From Aegilops tauschii subsp. strangulata (lineage: Eukaryota > Streptophyta > Magnoliopsida > Poales > Poaceae), in assembly GCF_002575655.3 (NCBI RefSeq), contig NC_053037.3, forward strand, positions 145,339,207 through 145,403,206: DNA of 64,000 nt. Direction: 5' to 3'. Of this stretch, positions 34,768 to 46,027 are shown in pieces (the first letter of the stretch is position 1; each line of letters opens with the position of its first letter). The translations under genes and the position numbers were made by a program. The notes under the pieces were generated by a model. That model ran no database searches and was not told where the DNA came from. It saw only the letters and a program-made list of their open reading frames with translations.

Positions 34768-36476
34768 TGAAGGAAATATGCCCTAGAGGCAATAATAAAG
34801 TTATTATTTATTTCCTTATTTCATGATAAATGTTTATTATCCATGCTAGAATTGTATTAACCGGAAACATAATACATGTGTGAATACATGGACAAACAGA
34901 GTGTCACTAGTATGCCTCTACTTGACTAGCTCGTTGAATCAAAGATGGTTAAGTTTCCTAGCCATAGACAAGAGTTGTCATTTGATTAACGGGATCACAT
35001 CATTAGAGAATGATGTGATTGACTTGACCCATTTCGTTAGCTTAGCACTTGATCGTTTAGTATGTTGCTATTGCTTTCTTCATGACTTATACATGTTCCT
35101 ATGACTATGAGATTATGCAACTCCCGTTTACCGGAGGAACACTTTGTGTGCTACCAAACGTCACAACATAACTGGGTGATTATAAAGGTGCTCTACAGGT
35201 GTCTCCGAATGTACTTGTTGGGTTGGCGTATTTCGAGATTAGGATTTGTCACTCCGATTGTCGGAGAGGTATCTCTGGGCCCACTCGGTAATGCACATTA
35301 CTATAAGCCTTGGAAGCATTGCAACTAATGAGTTAGTTGCGGGATGATGTATTACAGAACGAGTAAAGAGACTTGCCGGTAACGAGATTGAACTAGGTAT
35401 TGAGATACCGACGATCGAATCTCGGGCAAGTAACATACCGATGACAAAGGGAACAACGTATGTTGTTATGCGGTCTGGCCGATAAAGATTTTCGTAGAAT
35501 ATGTAGGAGCCAATATGGGCATCCAGGTCCCGCTATTGGTTATTGACCAGAGAGGTGTCTCGGTCATGTCTACATAGTTCTCGAACCCGTTGGGTCCGCA
35601 CGCTTAATGTTCGTTGACGATATAGTACTATGAGTTATGTATGTTGGTGACCGAATGTTGTTCGGAGTTTTGGATGAGATCACGGATATGACGAGGAACT
35701 CCGGAATGGTCTGGAAGTAAAGATTGATATGTGGATAGTAGTGTTTGATCTCCGGAAAGGTTCCGGAATCCATCGGAAGGGGTTCCGGATGTTTCCCGAA
35801 ATGTTTGGGCACGAGAACACTTTATCTGGGCCAAAGGGGAAAGCCTACGAGGTTTTTGGAAAGCGCAAAAGGAAGTTTTGCGGAGTCCAGGGGCCAGACG
35901 CCAGGGTCCCTGGCGTCTGGGTCCAGACGCCGGGAACCCTGCCATCTGGCCCTGGAGTCCGAGAAGGACTCTTGCCTTTCGGGTGAACCGACTTTGTGGA
36001 GGCTTTTACTCCAAGTTTCGACCCCAAGGCTCAACATATAAATAGAGGGGTAGGGCTAGCACCCAAGACACATCAAGAAACACCAAGCTGTGTGCCGGCA
36101 ACCCCGTCTCCTCTAGTTTATCCTCCGTCATAGTTTTCGTAGTGCTTAGGCGAAGCCCTGCGAAGATTGTTCTTCACCAACACCGTCACCACGCCGTCGT
36201 GCTGCCGGAACTCATCTACTACTTCGTCCCTCTTGCTGGATCGAGAAGGCGAGGACGTCATCGAGCTGAACGTGTGCAGAACTCGGAGGTGCCATGCTTT
36301 CGGTACTTGGATCGGTCGGATCGTGAAGACGTACGACTACATCAACCGTGTTGATATAACGCTTCCGCTTACAGTCTACGAGGGTACATAGACAACACTC
36401 TCCCCTATCATTGCTATGCATCACCATGATCTTGCGTGTGCGTAGAATTTTTTTGAAATTACTACGTTCCCCAACA
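34768..36476 (+). repeat. 3' LTR of copia B
   Basis: This is the second LTR copy, 1709 bp, with two copies of the 29-bp palindromic unit (about 35893-35951), one of them altered at several positions. GAAGG follows. Confidence 0.97.
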
Positions 36477-36750
36477 GAAGGTGTATCGGGGAGACTTGGG
36501 TCGATTACTCGATTTCCAGTATGAGGCGTACCGTATGAGGCGTCGCAGGGCCCGTCTCGCCCTCGCAGCATGGCATACTATGATACTATCGCAATATTTT
36601 CTTCTATTTATTACTGTATGTTTCATCAACTAGTGCCACTATAATGTAATCACGCTTTTTCATTATCTGTGCAAACAGGGTTATTCAGCTGCATTTTGGT
36701 GGAACTGCACAAATGTACGGATGGAACCGGCATATATGCAGAGTGCGAGG

Positions 36751-36879
36751 TGCCAAGTAAAAATTACCGACACCAACCCTGCTCCATCTAAGCATTGGCA
36801 TCCACCACCACCAGTGGCATGTGTGGCGCTCACTGTGGACGGATCTTCCTCGGCAGCAAATCCTCTAACCAACTACTAG
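36751..36879 (+). pseudogene. RNase H (RVT_3-type) domain fragment
   Basis: The frame reads KHWHPPPPVACVALTVDGSS and stops at a TAG (36877-36879). The W-x-PPP ... VDGS pattern is the start of the plant RNase H-like domain found in LINE-derived and reverse-transcriptase-like proteins; the Asp of VDGS is a catalytic residue of that fold. Only this N-terminal part remains. It follows the frame split by copia B by about 120 bp and could belong to the same captured gene. Confidence 0.5.
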
Positions 36880-37131
36880 TAGCTTAGACTTCAATAAAAA
36901 ATACTAGTAGCTTATATTGGCAGTTTTCTAGGGAGTACTCTTTTCTGAAAGAAGCACCAATCTATTTTTCTTTATTTGTACACAGTGTCACAACTTTGAC
37001 CCAAAGGTCCAGAGCTATTTTAGGGTGATTGGCGTAGTACTCGGAGACGGATTGTAAGCATGATTTTTATTAGCTGTCACACTAATTGTAAGCGTGAGCA
37101 GATGGAAGATTAGGTTAGTGCGAAGCTTACC

Positions 37132-37620
37132 TTAAACCCTACCGACACCGTTGAAATGAGGTGAGCGTCGAGGGAACCGTGGAGAACGGCGGGGAAGTGA
37201 TGTCGCGCCATCCGACCTCCTCTTGCGGTGGTAGAACGAATACTCGTGTGGCTCCGGCTGGCTCTGCACCCTCACGAACGACACATCGTACTCGATCGAT
37301 TCGTTATCCTCTGGGTGCTCAACCTTCGACCTGTACGCCCACCACCAATGCATGACTTTCACCTCGGGTGAATCTGTCTGCTCCATCGCCCAGAGGAGAT
37401 ACTCGACGAACTCGAAGGACTACGGCGTGACTACCGCCGAGGAGTACATCACCGCCCTCATCGCCATCATCTCGCTCTTTCGCATACATTGCCACATGGC
37501 CCTTACTGTCCTCGAAATCTCCTACTCATTGTCAAACCAAGTAAGGATCTCCTTCAACCAGTCTAACTTTGCCTGGTCGCCGCCGGCGATCTGCCTGATT
37601 CGCTGCTGCATCCTCTCCAT
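37132..37620 (-). pseudogene. Unknown protein family, minus-strand copy of a divergent pair
   Basis: From an ATG at 37620 the frame reads MERMQQRIRQIAGG...EILTWFDNE, then has in-frame TAGs starting at 37524 and 37422 (minus strand), then EYLLWAMEQTDSPEV...FVRVQSQPEP and a basic Ser/Pro/Arg tail. It is homologous to the plus-strand ORF at 38607-38951 (shared LLWAMEQTDSP, MEHP/VEHP and FVRV). The family is about 150 residues and not recognised. The 37570-37620 segment is close to the minisatellite shared by both copies. Confidence 0.6.
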
Positions 37621-37674
37621 AGATGTCCTTCTGAGTGGTCCGGTGCTAGCTTTGGAAGATGGGAGGAGAGACGG

Positions 37675-38035
37675 TGGTCTTGCAATAAAGAAGAGGGAGA
37701 GGCGAGATGGTGGTTTTGGAATGGAGATGATGGAGAAGAGAGGGGGTGGTTTTGCAATGGAGAAGAGGGAGAGGCAAGACGGTGGTTTTGGAATGGAGAT
37801 GATGGAGAGGAGAGGTTTCCCTGCCTTTCGGTCGCTGACAGGGGGGCCCCGCGCTTGGTGGGACCCATGTGTCAGTGTTTTAATGGCAGGATGGGCTACG
37901 TCAGGGAAACATCGTCCGAGGAGAGAGAAGGTGGTTTTGCAATGGAGAAGAGGGAGAGGCGAGGCAGTGGTTTTGGAATGGAGATGATGGAGAGGAGAGG
38001 AGGTGGTTTTGCAATGGAGAAGTGGGAGAGGAGCA
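37675..38035. repeat. Minisatellite upstream of the minus-strand copy
   Basis: A unit of the type ggtggttttgcaatggagaa followed by gagggagaggcgagac repeats about six times, alternating gcaatggagaag with ggaatggagatg. Its reverse complement matches the array at 38345-38580. Arg/Glu/Gly-rich ORFs across it are artefacts. Confidence 0.8.
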
Positions 38036-38340
38036 TGCGGCAGCGATTTAGGATTGGACGAGAGGGCCGGCGCGCTATGACTGGATCAAAATCAAAATCA
38101 ATTTACCCTTCAATTAAGAAAGCGACCCCACATTAACTAGTCTCCCTTTTATTCTGGGTCATAATTGACCATGATTTTCACAAAGAAAATATATGTTATA
38201 TGTTGCAAAAATAATATAATTTGAAAGTACATTCAGATACGAGCCAAAGGATACAATTTTTGGTGACATGCATTCACATTTTGCTTGTCAAATACAGTAC
38301 GTGGTCAAACTTTGACCCAAAATACGCAAAACAAAAAAAA
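38036..38340. promoter_or_regulatory. Spacer between the divergent ORF pair, possible bidirectional promoter
   Basis: About 300 bp of AT-rich sequence lie between two inverted minisatellite arrays that lead into oppositely transcribed paralogues. If either was expressed the promoters would lie here. I see no convincing TATA box, so the role is inferred from layout only. Confidence 0.35.
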
Positions 38341-38344
38341 TACT

Positions 38345-38580
38345 TCCAAGACCAGCGCCGCTCCTCTCCTCTCAAACCACCGCCGCTCCTCTCCTCTTAA
38401 GCCACCGCCGCTCCTCTCTTGTTCCAATCTAAATCCACCGCCGCTCCTCTCCTCTTCCATTTCAAAACCACCGCCCCTCCTCTCCTGTTCCAATCCAAAA
38501 CCAGCATCGCTCCTCCAACATTCTAATCCAAAACCATCGCTGCTCCTCTCCTCTTCCATTCAAAAACCACCGCCGGCGAG
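38345..38580. repeat. Inverted partner minisatellite (ccgccgctcctctcctctt)
   Basis: About seven copies of a 30-45 bp unit, ccaccgccgctcctctcctc plus ttccaatccaaaa, occur here. This is the reverse-complement counterpart of the 37675-38035 array, giving the region a head-to-head inverted duplication structure. Confidence 0.8.
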
Positions 38581-38606
38581 TGAAGGTGTTGTGGAGAAGT
38601 AGATCG

Positions 38607-38951
38607 ATGGAGGAGTATAACCGATACGTGAGGATCGCAGACGACGACCCTGTGAAGCTAACTAGGATGTTGGAGATACAGTCTTGGTTTGACAACAAGG
38701 GCCAACTAGCGGCGACGGCGACATCCATGGCCAGATATCTGCAACAGAGCGAAAAGGTGGCGATACTCCCGAAGGGAGTCGCGCGGGAGTACATAGAGCT
38801 GCTCCTCTGGGCCATGGAGCAAACAGATTCACCGAATCCGATCGTGTGGGAGCGGTGGTGGGAGTATCTATCCCAGATGGAGCATCCACCAGAGATTGAA
38901 GGATCGAGCATCTACAGGGTGCCGTTTGTGAGGGTGTCGTGCCAGAGCTAG
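38607..38951 (+). CDS. Unknown small protein, plus-strand copy of the divergent pair
   Basis: The Met at 38607 (MEEYNRYVRIADDD) aligns with the start of the minus-strand copy, so I prefer it to the upstream Met at 38580. About 114 residues: an N-terminal helical acidic part, SWFDNKGQLAATATSMARYL, then ELLLWAMEQTDSP, Trp-rich WERWWEYLSQMEHP and PFVRV. It stops at a TAG after SCQS. In the next frame the sequence continues KRRKAVGPTTLPRHPLPRRS, matching the C-terminal tail of the minus copy (KRRSDGATSLPRRSPRFPRR). The ancestral protein was therefore longer and this copy has a frameshift near 38940. Function unknown. Confidence 0.5.
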   Translation: MEEYNRYVRIADDDPVKLTRMLEIQSWFDNKGQLAATATSMARYLQQSEKVAILPKGVAREYIELLLWAMEQTDSPNPIVWERWWEYLSQMEHPPEIEGSSIYRVPFVRVSCQS

Positions 38952-39324
38952 CCGGTGGAGTCTTCGTCGACCGAACCAACTGCAAGAGGAGAAAAGCAGT
39001 TGGCCCTACGACGCTTCCCCGCCATCCTCTCCCTCGCCGTTCACATCGTCTCACGGGGCGGCTGTTTGCCGCCGAGGAATAGGAGGGGACTGCCCCCCCA
39101 GCCCAATAGTCGGGCAGGTTCTGAATTGTCAGGACGAGCTTAGGGTTGTCAGTATTTGCAGGTTGTGAATTGTGTTTTGTGTTGTGTATTTTGAGAGTAC
39201 TTTCATATATGAATGTCTTTTGAATTTCAGCATATGAAGTATTTTATGAATTCTAGAGATCTATTTTAGCACTTAAAAATGTAGTTTCATAGGAGTATAA
39301 AAGTGCAGACAATGTGATTCTCAG

Positions 39325-39425
39325 AGAAGAAACTGCAAATTTCAGTTTCAGATAAGAAACTGCAAGTTTCAGTTTCAGATAAGAAACTGCAAGTTCAGTT
39401 TAAGATAAGAAACTGCAACTTTCAG
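39325..39425. repeat. Tandem repeat agataagaaactgcaagtttcagtttc
   Basis: About four copies of a 27-29 bp unit lie in tandem. The unit has partial dyad symmetry (gaaactgcaagtttc). No coding evidence. Confidence 0.85.
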
Positions 39426-39748
39426 AGGCAGAGCATTTATATTAACACGGCCTTTTCAAACAGGGTTAACATCATGTTGGAAGTTTTATTCATGGTCAAA
39501 AATGGAACTAACAACCAGTTAACATCATGCTGATCAACATTCATGCATAGCACATCTTCATATGATGCACAGTCAAAAAGGTATGCTATTTTCAAAATGC
39601 CCACACAATATCGAGTGTGCGAAAAACAGAGAAAACGAGGGACGAAGTTTTGGCAAGTGTTGGACGTGGTGTATGTAGATGACAATGGGGACCCACATGT
39701 CAATAATGGCAGAGGCAAAAAATTTGGAGATATTTTCCCTGCATCAGG

Positions 39749-39815
39749 TGGAATCGAACCCGGGTGGAAGAGTTGTCGCCTGTCGGGTAGTATCACTTAG
39801 CCACTGGGCTAGTTC
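39749..39815 (-). ncRNA. tRNA-like pol III promoter relic (SINE head or tRNA pseudogene)
   Basis: On the minus strand an A-box-like tagcccagtggctaag (from 39811) and a perfect B box ggttcgattcc (39760-39750) are spaced about 50 bp start to start, close to tRNA spacing. The rest does not fold obviously into a cloverleaf, no anticodon was assigned, and no poly-A tail or target duplication was found downstream. A SINE head is most likely; a decayed tRNA gene is the alternative. Confidence 0.5.
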
Positions 39816-39819
39816 AGTA

Positions 39820-40925
39820 CTTTCGTCACAAATAGGGCACTGCCTCAGGTGGTCCGATCTCCTCCTGCGCCTTTGTGCGCTCGCCGCGGCACCGCTGTCT
39901 GCCGTTGCGAACATGTTGAACAAACAAGAGGAATCTAGAGAGGATTGTACGTGGAGAGGCGGACAGTCGAAACCCACCAGGTCTATGGCCGTACGCAAGC
40001 AAGTGCCTCGTCGAAAAAATACTCCCTCCTAATGCTATACTGACGTTGGGGCCCACGGTTTTGTCAACATAGTTACAGTTTTTTTAGGTGCTTCAACGTC
40101 GTTACTATAGGAGATAAATTCACAACGAAGCCGGGGAGCTGGCAGGTATCATTTATTATCACTGCAAGTATCAGCTGGGTTTTGGGTTGCCCCATCTAGG
40201 CTTTCTTTTTTAACATGCGCAGCCCACGACATGCCGGTTTGTATTTTTTTGAGGGCCATCATGTATCGACCGGCCTATGGACCTCCCATCCGAGGTTTTA
40301 TTTTTCCTGAAACATCGGCAGCCCAATTTATGTATTTTTTTAAAGAAAACGCAGAGGTCTGTTCTATTTTTCTATATAAGAATAGGAACGCCTGGTCCAA
40401 ATTATGTTTCCCTTCTGACTTTATTATATATATTTAAATTATTTTGTATGTTATTATATATTATTGTTATTGTCATCATATATTTAACAGATACTTACAT
40501 ATGTAAGAAAACAATATCCCACATCTTATTAACTTATAAAAATAATTTCTTAACAATAAAATCCTGGATTTTTTGGCAACGAAAATCCTAGTGATTGTGT
40601 ACAAAAGCTTGGTAAGATTTCAGGACCAATGTAATAATAAATCACTTATTATTTAAATATATTTATAACAAAATGCTCAGCCCCTGTTTATTTTTTGATA
40701 ACATTGCTGCACCCAACCCAACATTATAATTAGAATCAGCCCAGCAAAATCATGTATATCAACAAAGTGCAAATGGCCTTTAATTTATTAGGAAAAAAAT
40801 AAATGGGCCGCATGGACGCTACATTATTTGTTCACCCAACCCAGGAAATGGACTGTAATTCTAAAAAAGAGATCAAATTGACTGTAAATTCTAAAAAAAT
40901 GGGTTGAATACGTGCCACATTTTTG
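39820..40925. other. CACTA interior, AT-rich, no gene
   Basis: Loosely repeated cagccca...ttatgtattttt phrases occur at about 40218-40350, 40678-40700 and 40738-40760, probably right-hand sub-terminal repeats. ORFs are short and Ile/Tyr/Phe-rich by composition only. Confidence 0.5.
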
Positions 40926-42103
40926 GAGGCTAAACTGTGGGCCAATAGGTTGAAGCCAACGCAAGTCGTTGTCAACTTAGTCAACAAATGATTCTGACAT
41001 CGTTAGCCATTGGATTTACATCCAACGACCGGCATCCATCTTCAATCTCTTGTCTTCTTCCTCCAGCGCCACCGGGACCACCTGCTCCCGCCTCCTGCTG
41101 CTAGTAGCTCTGGTTAGCACGCTTCACTGTGAAGCGCTACCACACCGTTGGCCAGGCCATCCCTCCACCCCTCCACACCTCCTGTTCTTCTCCACCGACT
41201 GCCGAACCACACCGCACCAGAACCAATTAACCCTCGTACACCTCTCCGTCTGCGACTCTACTCCCACGTCTTCCCATCTCCGGCTCGTTGCTGTCCGGGG
41301 CCTCGCCGTCGTCCACCACCTTGGATGCGCTCGACGCAGAGTGGTCAACGTGGTCAACGAACGACATCCACCGGAAGTAGACCGTGCGTGGAGAGGCTGA
41401 CAACTGGGTCCACGGCCGCACGCAAGGAAGTGCCTCCTTATTACGCGCAAAATAATGATTCCTCCACCTGACAGCTGGGACCCACCGGAAGGGCCTCTCT
41501 ATTTCGCAAAAAAAACATTCCTCCTGCTGATAGGTCGGACCCACCAGCTATATCTTAACACGCAAGGAACTGCCTCCTTATTACGCACAAAAAATAATAC
41601 CCCCCTTGCTAGCTGGGACCCACCATAGTGGGAGGCATACTTGTGGGCCTACTAAGTTGATGGGGACGGAGTGCTTTGTCAACTTAGTCAATATGAACGA
41701 TTCTAGCTCCAATGACCGTACGATGTCCATCCAACGGCCCTAGTGCTTCTTCAAGCTCTAGTCTTCTTGCTCCAGCCGCCCAAAGCAGCGCCAGTCGTGC
41801 CGCGTGCTCCTGCCTCCCGTGGTCGGCTGTGATGCCGCGGAGGCCTCACCGCCCCCTACTACTCCCACCGCTGCCCTGGCCATCCCTCTACTCACCCACA
41901 CCCCCTGTTATTCTGCGGCGACGGCAGCCTCACACCGCAGCCGAACCAATGAACCCTCGTACTCCTCACCGCGTGGGCAACCACTGTCGCGTCTTCCCCG
42001 GCTCCGCATCGTCCCCTTCCTAGGCCTCGTCGTCGTCCACCGCCCTGGTGCTCTCGGCGCGGCGTGGTCAACGTGGTCAAGGAACGACTTCCATCGGAAA
42101 AGT
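40926..42103. repeat. Two tandem copies of a 0.7-kb CACTA module
   Basis: The anchor gtcaacttagtcaa occurs at 40971 and 41678, and gtcaacgtggtcaa at 41343 and 42067, about 710-725 bp apart. Each module continues with tggagaggctgacagctggg, cacggccgca and gtgcctccttattacgc; for the second copy this continuation is at 50132 onward because copia C was inserted into it. Confidence 0.8.
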
Positions 42104-43822
42104 TGTTGGGTAACATAGTAATTTCAAAACAATTCCTACGCACGCAAGATCATGGTGATGCATAGCAACGAGAGGGAAGAGTGTTGTCCATGTACCCTCG
42201 TAGACCGTAAGCGGAAGCGTTATGACAACGCGGTTGATGTAGTCATATGTCTTCATGGTCGACCGATCCTAGTACCGAAAGTACGGCACCTCCGCGATCT
42301 GCACAAGTTCGGCTCGGTGACGTCCCACGAACTCACGATCCAACAGAGTGTCGAGGGAGAGCTTCGCCAGCACGACGGCGTGATGACGGTGATGATGAAG
42401 CTACCGGTGCAGGGCTTCGCCTAAGCACTACGACGATATGACCGAGGTGGATTATGGTGGAGGGGGGCACCGCACACGGCTGGAAACAATCAACTTGTTG
42501 TGTTCTAGGGTGCCCTCTTGCCCCCGTATATAAAGGAGCAAGGGGGGAGGCCGGCCGGCCCTTGGGGCACGCCAGGAGAGGAGGAGTCCTCCTCCTAGTA
42601 GGAGTAGGACTCCCCTTTCCTAGTCCTACTAGGAGGGGGAAAGGAAGGAGGAGAGGGAGAAGGAAAGGGGGCGCCCCCCCCTTCCCTAGTCCAATTTGGA
42701 CCACAGGGGGATGGGGCGCGCGGCCTGCCCTGGCCGGCCCTCTCTCTCTCTCTCCACTAAGGCCCATGTGGGCCATTAGTTCCCCGGGGGGTTCCTCTAA
42801 CCCTCCGGCACTCCGGTTTTCTCCGAAATCACTTGGAACACTTCCGGTGTCCGAATATAGCCGTCCAATGTATCAATCTTTATGTCTCAACCATTTCGAG
42901 ACTCCTCGTCATGTCCGTGGTCACATCCGGGACTCCGAACTACCTTCGGTACATCAAAACACATAAACTCATAATACCGATCGTCACCGAACGTTAAGCG
43001 TGCGGACCCTACGGGTTTGAGAACTATGTAGACATGACCGAGACACATCTCCGGTCAATAACCAATAGCGGAACCTGGATGCTCATATTGGCTCCCACAT
43101 ATTCTACAAAGATCTTTATCAGTCAAACCGCATAACAACATAGGTTGTTCCCTTTGTCATCGGTATGTTACTTGCCCGAGATTCGATCGTCGGTATCTCA
43201 ATACCTAGTTTAATCTCATTACCGGCAAGTCTCTTTACTCGTTCTGTAATGCATCATCCCGCAACTAACTCATTAGTCACATTGCTTGCAAGGCTTATAG
43301 TGATGTGCATTACCGAGAGGGCCCAGAGATACCTCTCCGACAATCGGAGTGACAAATCCTAATCTCAATCTATGCCAACTCAACAAGTACCATCGGAGAC
43401 ACCTGTAGAGCACCTTTATAATCACCCAGTTACGTTGTGATATTTGGTAGCACACTAAGTGTTCCTCCGGTATTCGGGAGTTGCATAATCTCATAGTCAT
43501 AGGAACATGTATAAGGTATGAAGAAAGCAATAGCAACAAACTAAGCAATCATCATGCTAAGATAACGGATGGGTCAAGTCAATCACATCATTCTCTAATG
43601 ATGTGATCCCGTTTATCAGATGACAACTCTTTGTCCATGGCTAGAAAACTTAACCATCTTTGATTAACGACCTAGTCAAGTAGAGGCATACTAGTGACAC
43701 TCTGTTTGTCTATGTATAAGTTTCCGGTTAATACAATTCTAGCACGAATAACAAACATTTATCATGATATAAGGAAATATAAATAACAACTTTATTATTG
43801 CCTCTAGGGCATATTTCCTTCA
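42104..43822 (-). repeat. 3' LTR of copia C
   Basis: A complete LTR of 1719 bp on the minus strand, followed by the inverse of the polypurine tract (gtctcccacttgcac). The TATA region (ctttatatacgggg on minus, near 42520-42535) and the R/U5 part differ clearly from copia B's LTR, so copia C uses a different LTR variant although its interior is closely related to copia B. Confidence 0.93.
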
Positions 43823-46027
43823 GTCTCCCACTTGCACTAGAGTCAATAATCTTGTTCACATCGTCATGTGATTTCACACCAATAGTTCGCATCTTTATGT
43901 GATTAGTTCACATCTTCATGTGACTAATACCCAAAAGGGTTTATTAGAGTCAATAATCTAGTTCACATCGCTATGTGATTAACACCCAAAGAGTGATCAT
44001 GTTTTGCTTGTGAGAGAAGTTTAGTCTACGGGTGCAACATTCAAATCCGTATGTATTTTGCAAATTTCTATGTCTACAATACTCTGCACGGACCTACTCT
44101 AGCTAATTGCTCCCACTTTCAATATGTATCTAGATTGAGACTTAGAGTCATCTAGATCGGTGTCAAAAGCTTGCATCGACGTAACTCTTTACGAAGAACT
44201 CTTTTATCACCTCCATAACTGCGAAATATTTCCTTAGTCTTCTAAGGATAATTTTGACCGACGTCCAGTGATCTACTCCTAGATCACTATTGTACTCCTT
44301 TGCCAAAATCATGCTAAGGTATACAATAGGTCTGGTACACTGCATAGCATACTTTATAGAACCTATGACTGAGGCATAGGGAATGACTTTTCATTCTCTT
44401 TCTATTTTCGGCCGTGGTCGGGTTTTGAGTCTTTACTCAACTTCACACCTTACAACACAGGCAAGAACTCCTTCTTTGACTGTTCCATTCTGAACTACTT
44501 CAAAATCTTGTCAACGTATGTACTCATTGAAAAACTTATCAAGCGTCTTGTTCTATCTCTATAGATCTTGATGCTCAATATGTAAGCAGCTTCACCGAGG
44601 TCTTTCTTTGAAAAACTCCTTTCAAACACTCCTTTATGCTTTCCAGAAAATTTCTATAGTATTTCTGATCATCAATATGTCATTCACATATACTTATCAG
44701 AAATGATGTAGTGCTCCCACTCACTTTCTTGTAAATACAGGCTTCACCGCAAATCTGTATAAAACTACATGCTTTGATCAACTTATCAAAGCGTATATTC
44801 CAACTCCGAGATGCTTGCACCAGTCCATAGATGGATTGCTGGAGCTTGCACATTTTGTTAGCACCTTTAGGATTGACAAAACCTTCTGGTTGCATCATAT
44901 ACAACTCTTCTTTAATAAATCCATTAAGGAATGCAGTTTTTGTTATCCATTTGCCAGATTTCATAAAATGCGGCAATTGCTAACATGATTCGGACAGAAT
45001 TCAAGCATCGATACGAGTGAGAAAAAAACTCATCATAGTCAACACCTTGAACTTGTCAAAAACCTTTTTCGAAAAGTCGAGCTTTGTAGATAGTAACACT
45101 ACTATCAGCGTCCGTCTTCCTCTTGAAGATCCATTTATTCTCAATGGCTCGCCGATCATCGGGCAAGTCAATCAAAGTCCATAGTTTGTTCTCATACATG
45201 GATCCCATCACAGATTTCATGGCCTCAAGCCATTTCACGGAATCTGGGCTCATCATCACTTCCTCATAGTTCGTTGGTTCGTCATGATCAAGTAACATGA
45301 CCTCCAGAACAGGATTGCCGTACCATTCTGGTGCGGACCTTAATCTGGTTGACCTACAAGGTTCGGTAGTAACTTGATCTGAAGTTTCATGATCATCATC
45401 ATTAACTACCTCACTAATTGGTGTAGGCATCACTGGAGCTGATTTCAGTGATGAGCTACTTTCCAATTCAAGAGAAGGTACAAGTACCTCATCAAGTTCT
45501 ACTTTCCTCCCACTCACTTCTTTCGAGAGAAACTCCTTCTCTAGAAAGGGTCCACTCTTAGCAACAAAGATCTTGCCTTCGGATCTGTGATAGAAGGTGT
45601 ACCCAACAGTTTCTTTTGGGTATCCTATGAAGACGCACATCTCCGATTTGGGTTTGATCTTATCAGAACTTTTTCACATAAGCATCGCAACCCCAAACTT
45701 TAAGAAACGACAGCTTAGGTTTCTTGCTAAACCACAGTTCATACGGTGTCGTCTCGACAGATTTTTAGATGGTGCCCTATTTAACGTGAATGCAGCTGTC
45801 TCTAATGCATAACCCCAAAAATGATAGTGGTAAATAGGTAAGAGACATCATAGATCGTACCATATCTAATAAAGTACGGTTATGACGTTCGGACACACCA
45901 TTACGCTGTGGTGTTCCAGGTGGCGTGAGTTGCGAAACTATTTCACATTGTTCTAATTGAAAACCAAACTCGTAACTCAAATATTTGTCTCCGCGATCAG
46001 ATCATAGAAACTTGATGATCCAAATCT
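43823..46027 (-). pseudogene. Copia C RNase H, reverse transcriptase and integrase C-terminal part
   Basis: Open minus frames at 44976-44680 (RT: ELYMMQPEGFVNPKGANKMC, QQSIYGLVQASRSWN) and 45640-45056 (linker: EGKIFVAKSGPFLEKEFLS, then NKLWTLIDLPDDRRAIENKW). An integrase tail at 45980-45777 reads TPPGTPQRNGVSERHNRTLL and keeps the catalytic Glu. The polymerase box reads YVND (44690-44679) with the same extra base as copia B, and the 6-nt deletion near 44965 is also shared. Confidence 0.85.

Larger units (their letters stand above)
27917..36476 (+). mobile_element. Full-length Angela/BARE1-like Copia retrotransposon (copia B)
   Basis: It has LTRs of 1738 and 1709 bp, TG...CA termini (TGAAGGAAAT...GTTCCCCAACA), and a perfect 5-bp target duplication GAAGG at 27912-27916 and 36477-36481. 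A PBS-like tggcatccgagcc follows the 5' LTR (close to the initiator-Met tRNA complement tggtatcagagc). A polypurine tract, gcaagtgggagac, precedes the 3' LTR. By hand the LTRs differ at about 49 sites, near 3%. The interior encodes degraded gag-PR-IN-RT-RH in Copia order. It is younger than the CACTA it sits in. Confidence 0.97.
27763..36633 (+). pseudogene. Reading frame split by insertion of copia B (27763-27916 joined to 36482-36633)
   Basis: Removing copia B and one copy of its GAAGG duplication joins the frame ...VLPLYTDVHHWQK at 27916 to VYRGDLGRLLDFQYEAY and the basic stretch RMRRRRARLALAAWHT, ending at a TAG at 36631-36633. The open frame across the junction is unbroken for about 100 codons. 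The Arg-rich portion is GC-rich and exon-like. The protein is not recognised, and the frame's true start and splice sites are unknown. Confidence 0.45.

Noticed and set aside
37563..37868. Ser/Pro-rich minus ORF and the opposing Glu/Arg/Gly-rich plus ORFs at 37352-38136
   Set aside because: These are read-throughs of the minisatellite upstream of the divergent ORF pair.
41050..42118. Pro/Ser/His-rich ORFs in the 0.7-kb modules
   Set aside because: Open frames occur on both strands, differ between the two module copies, and have no conserved residues, so they are not supported as genes.
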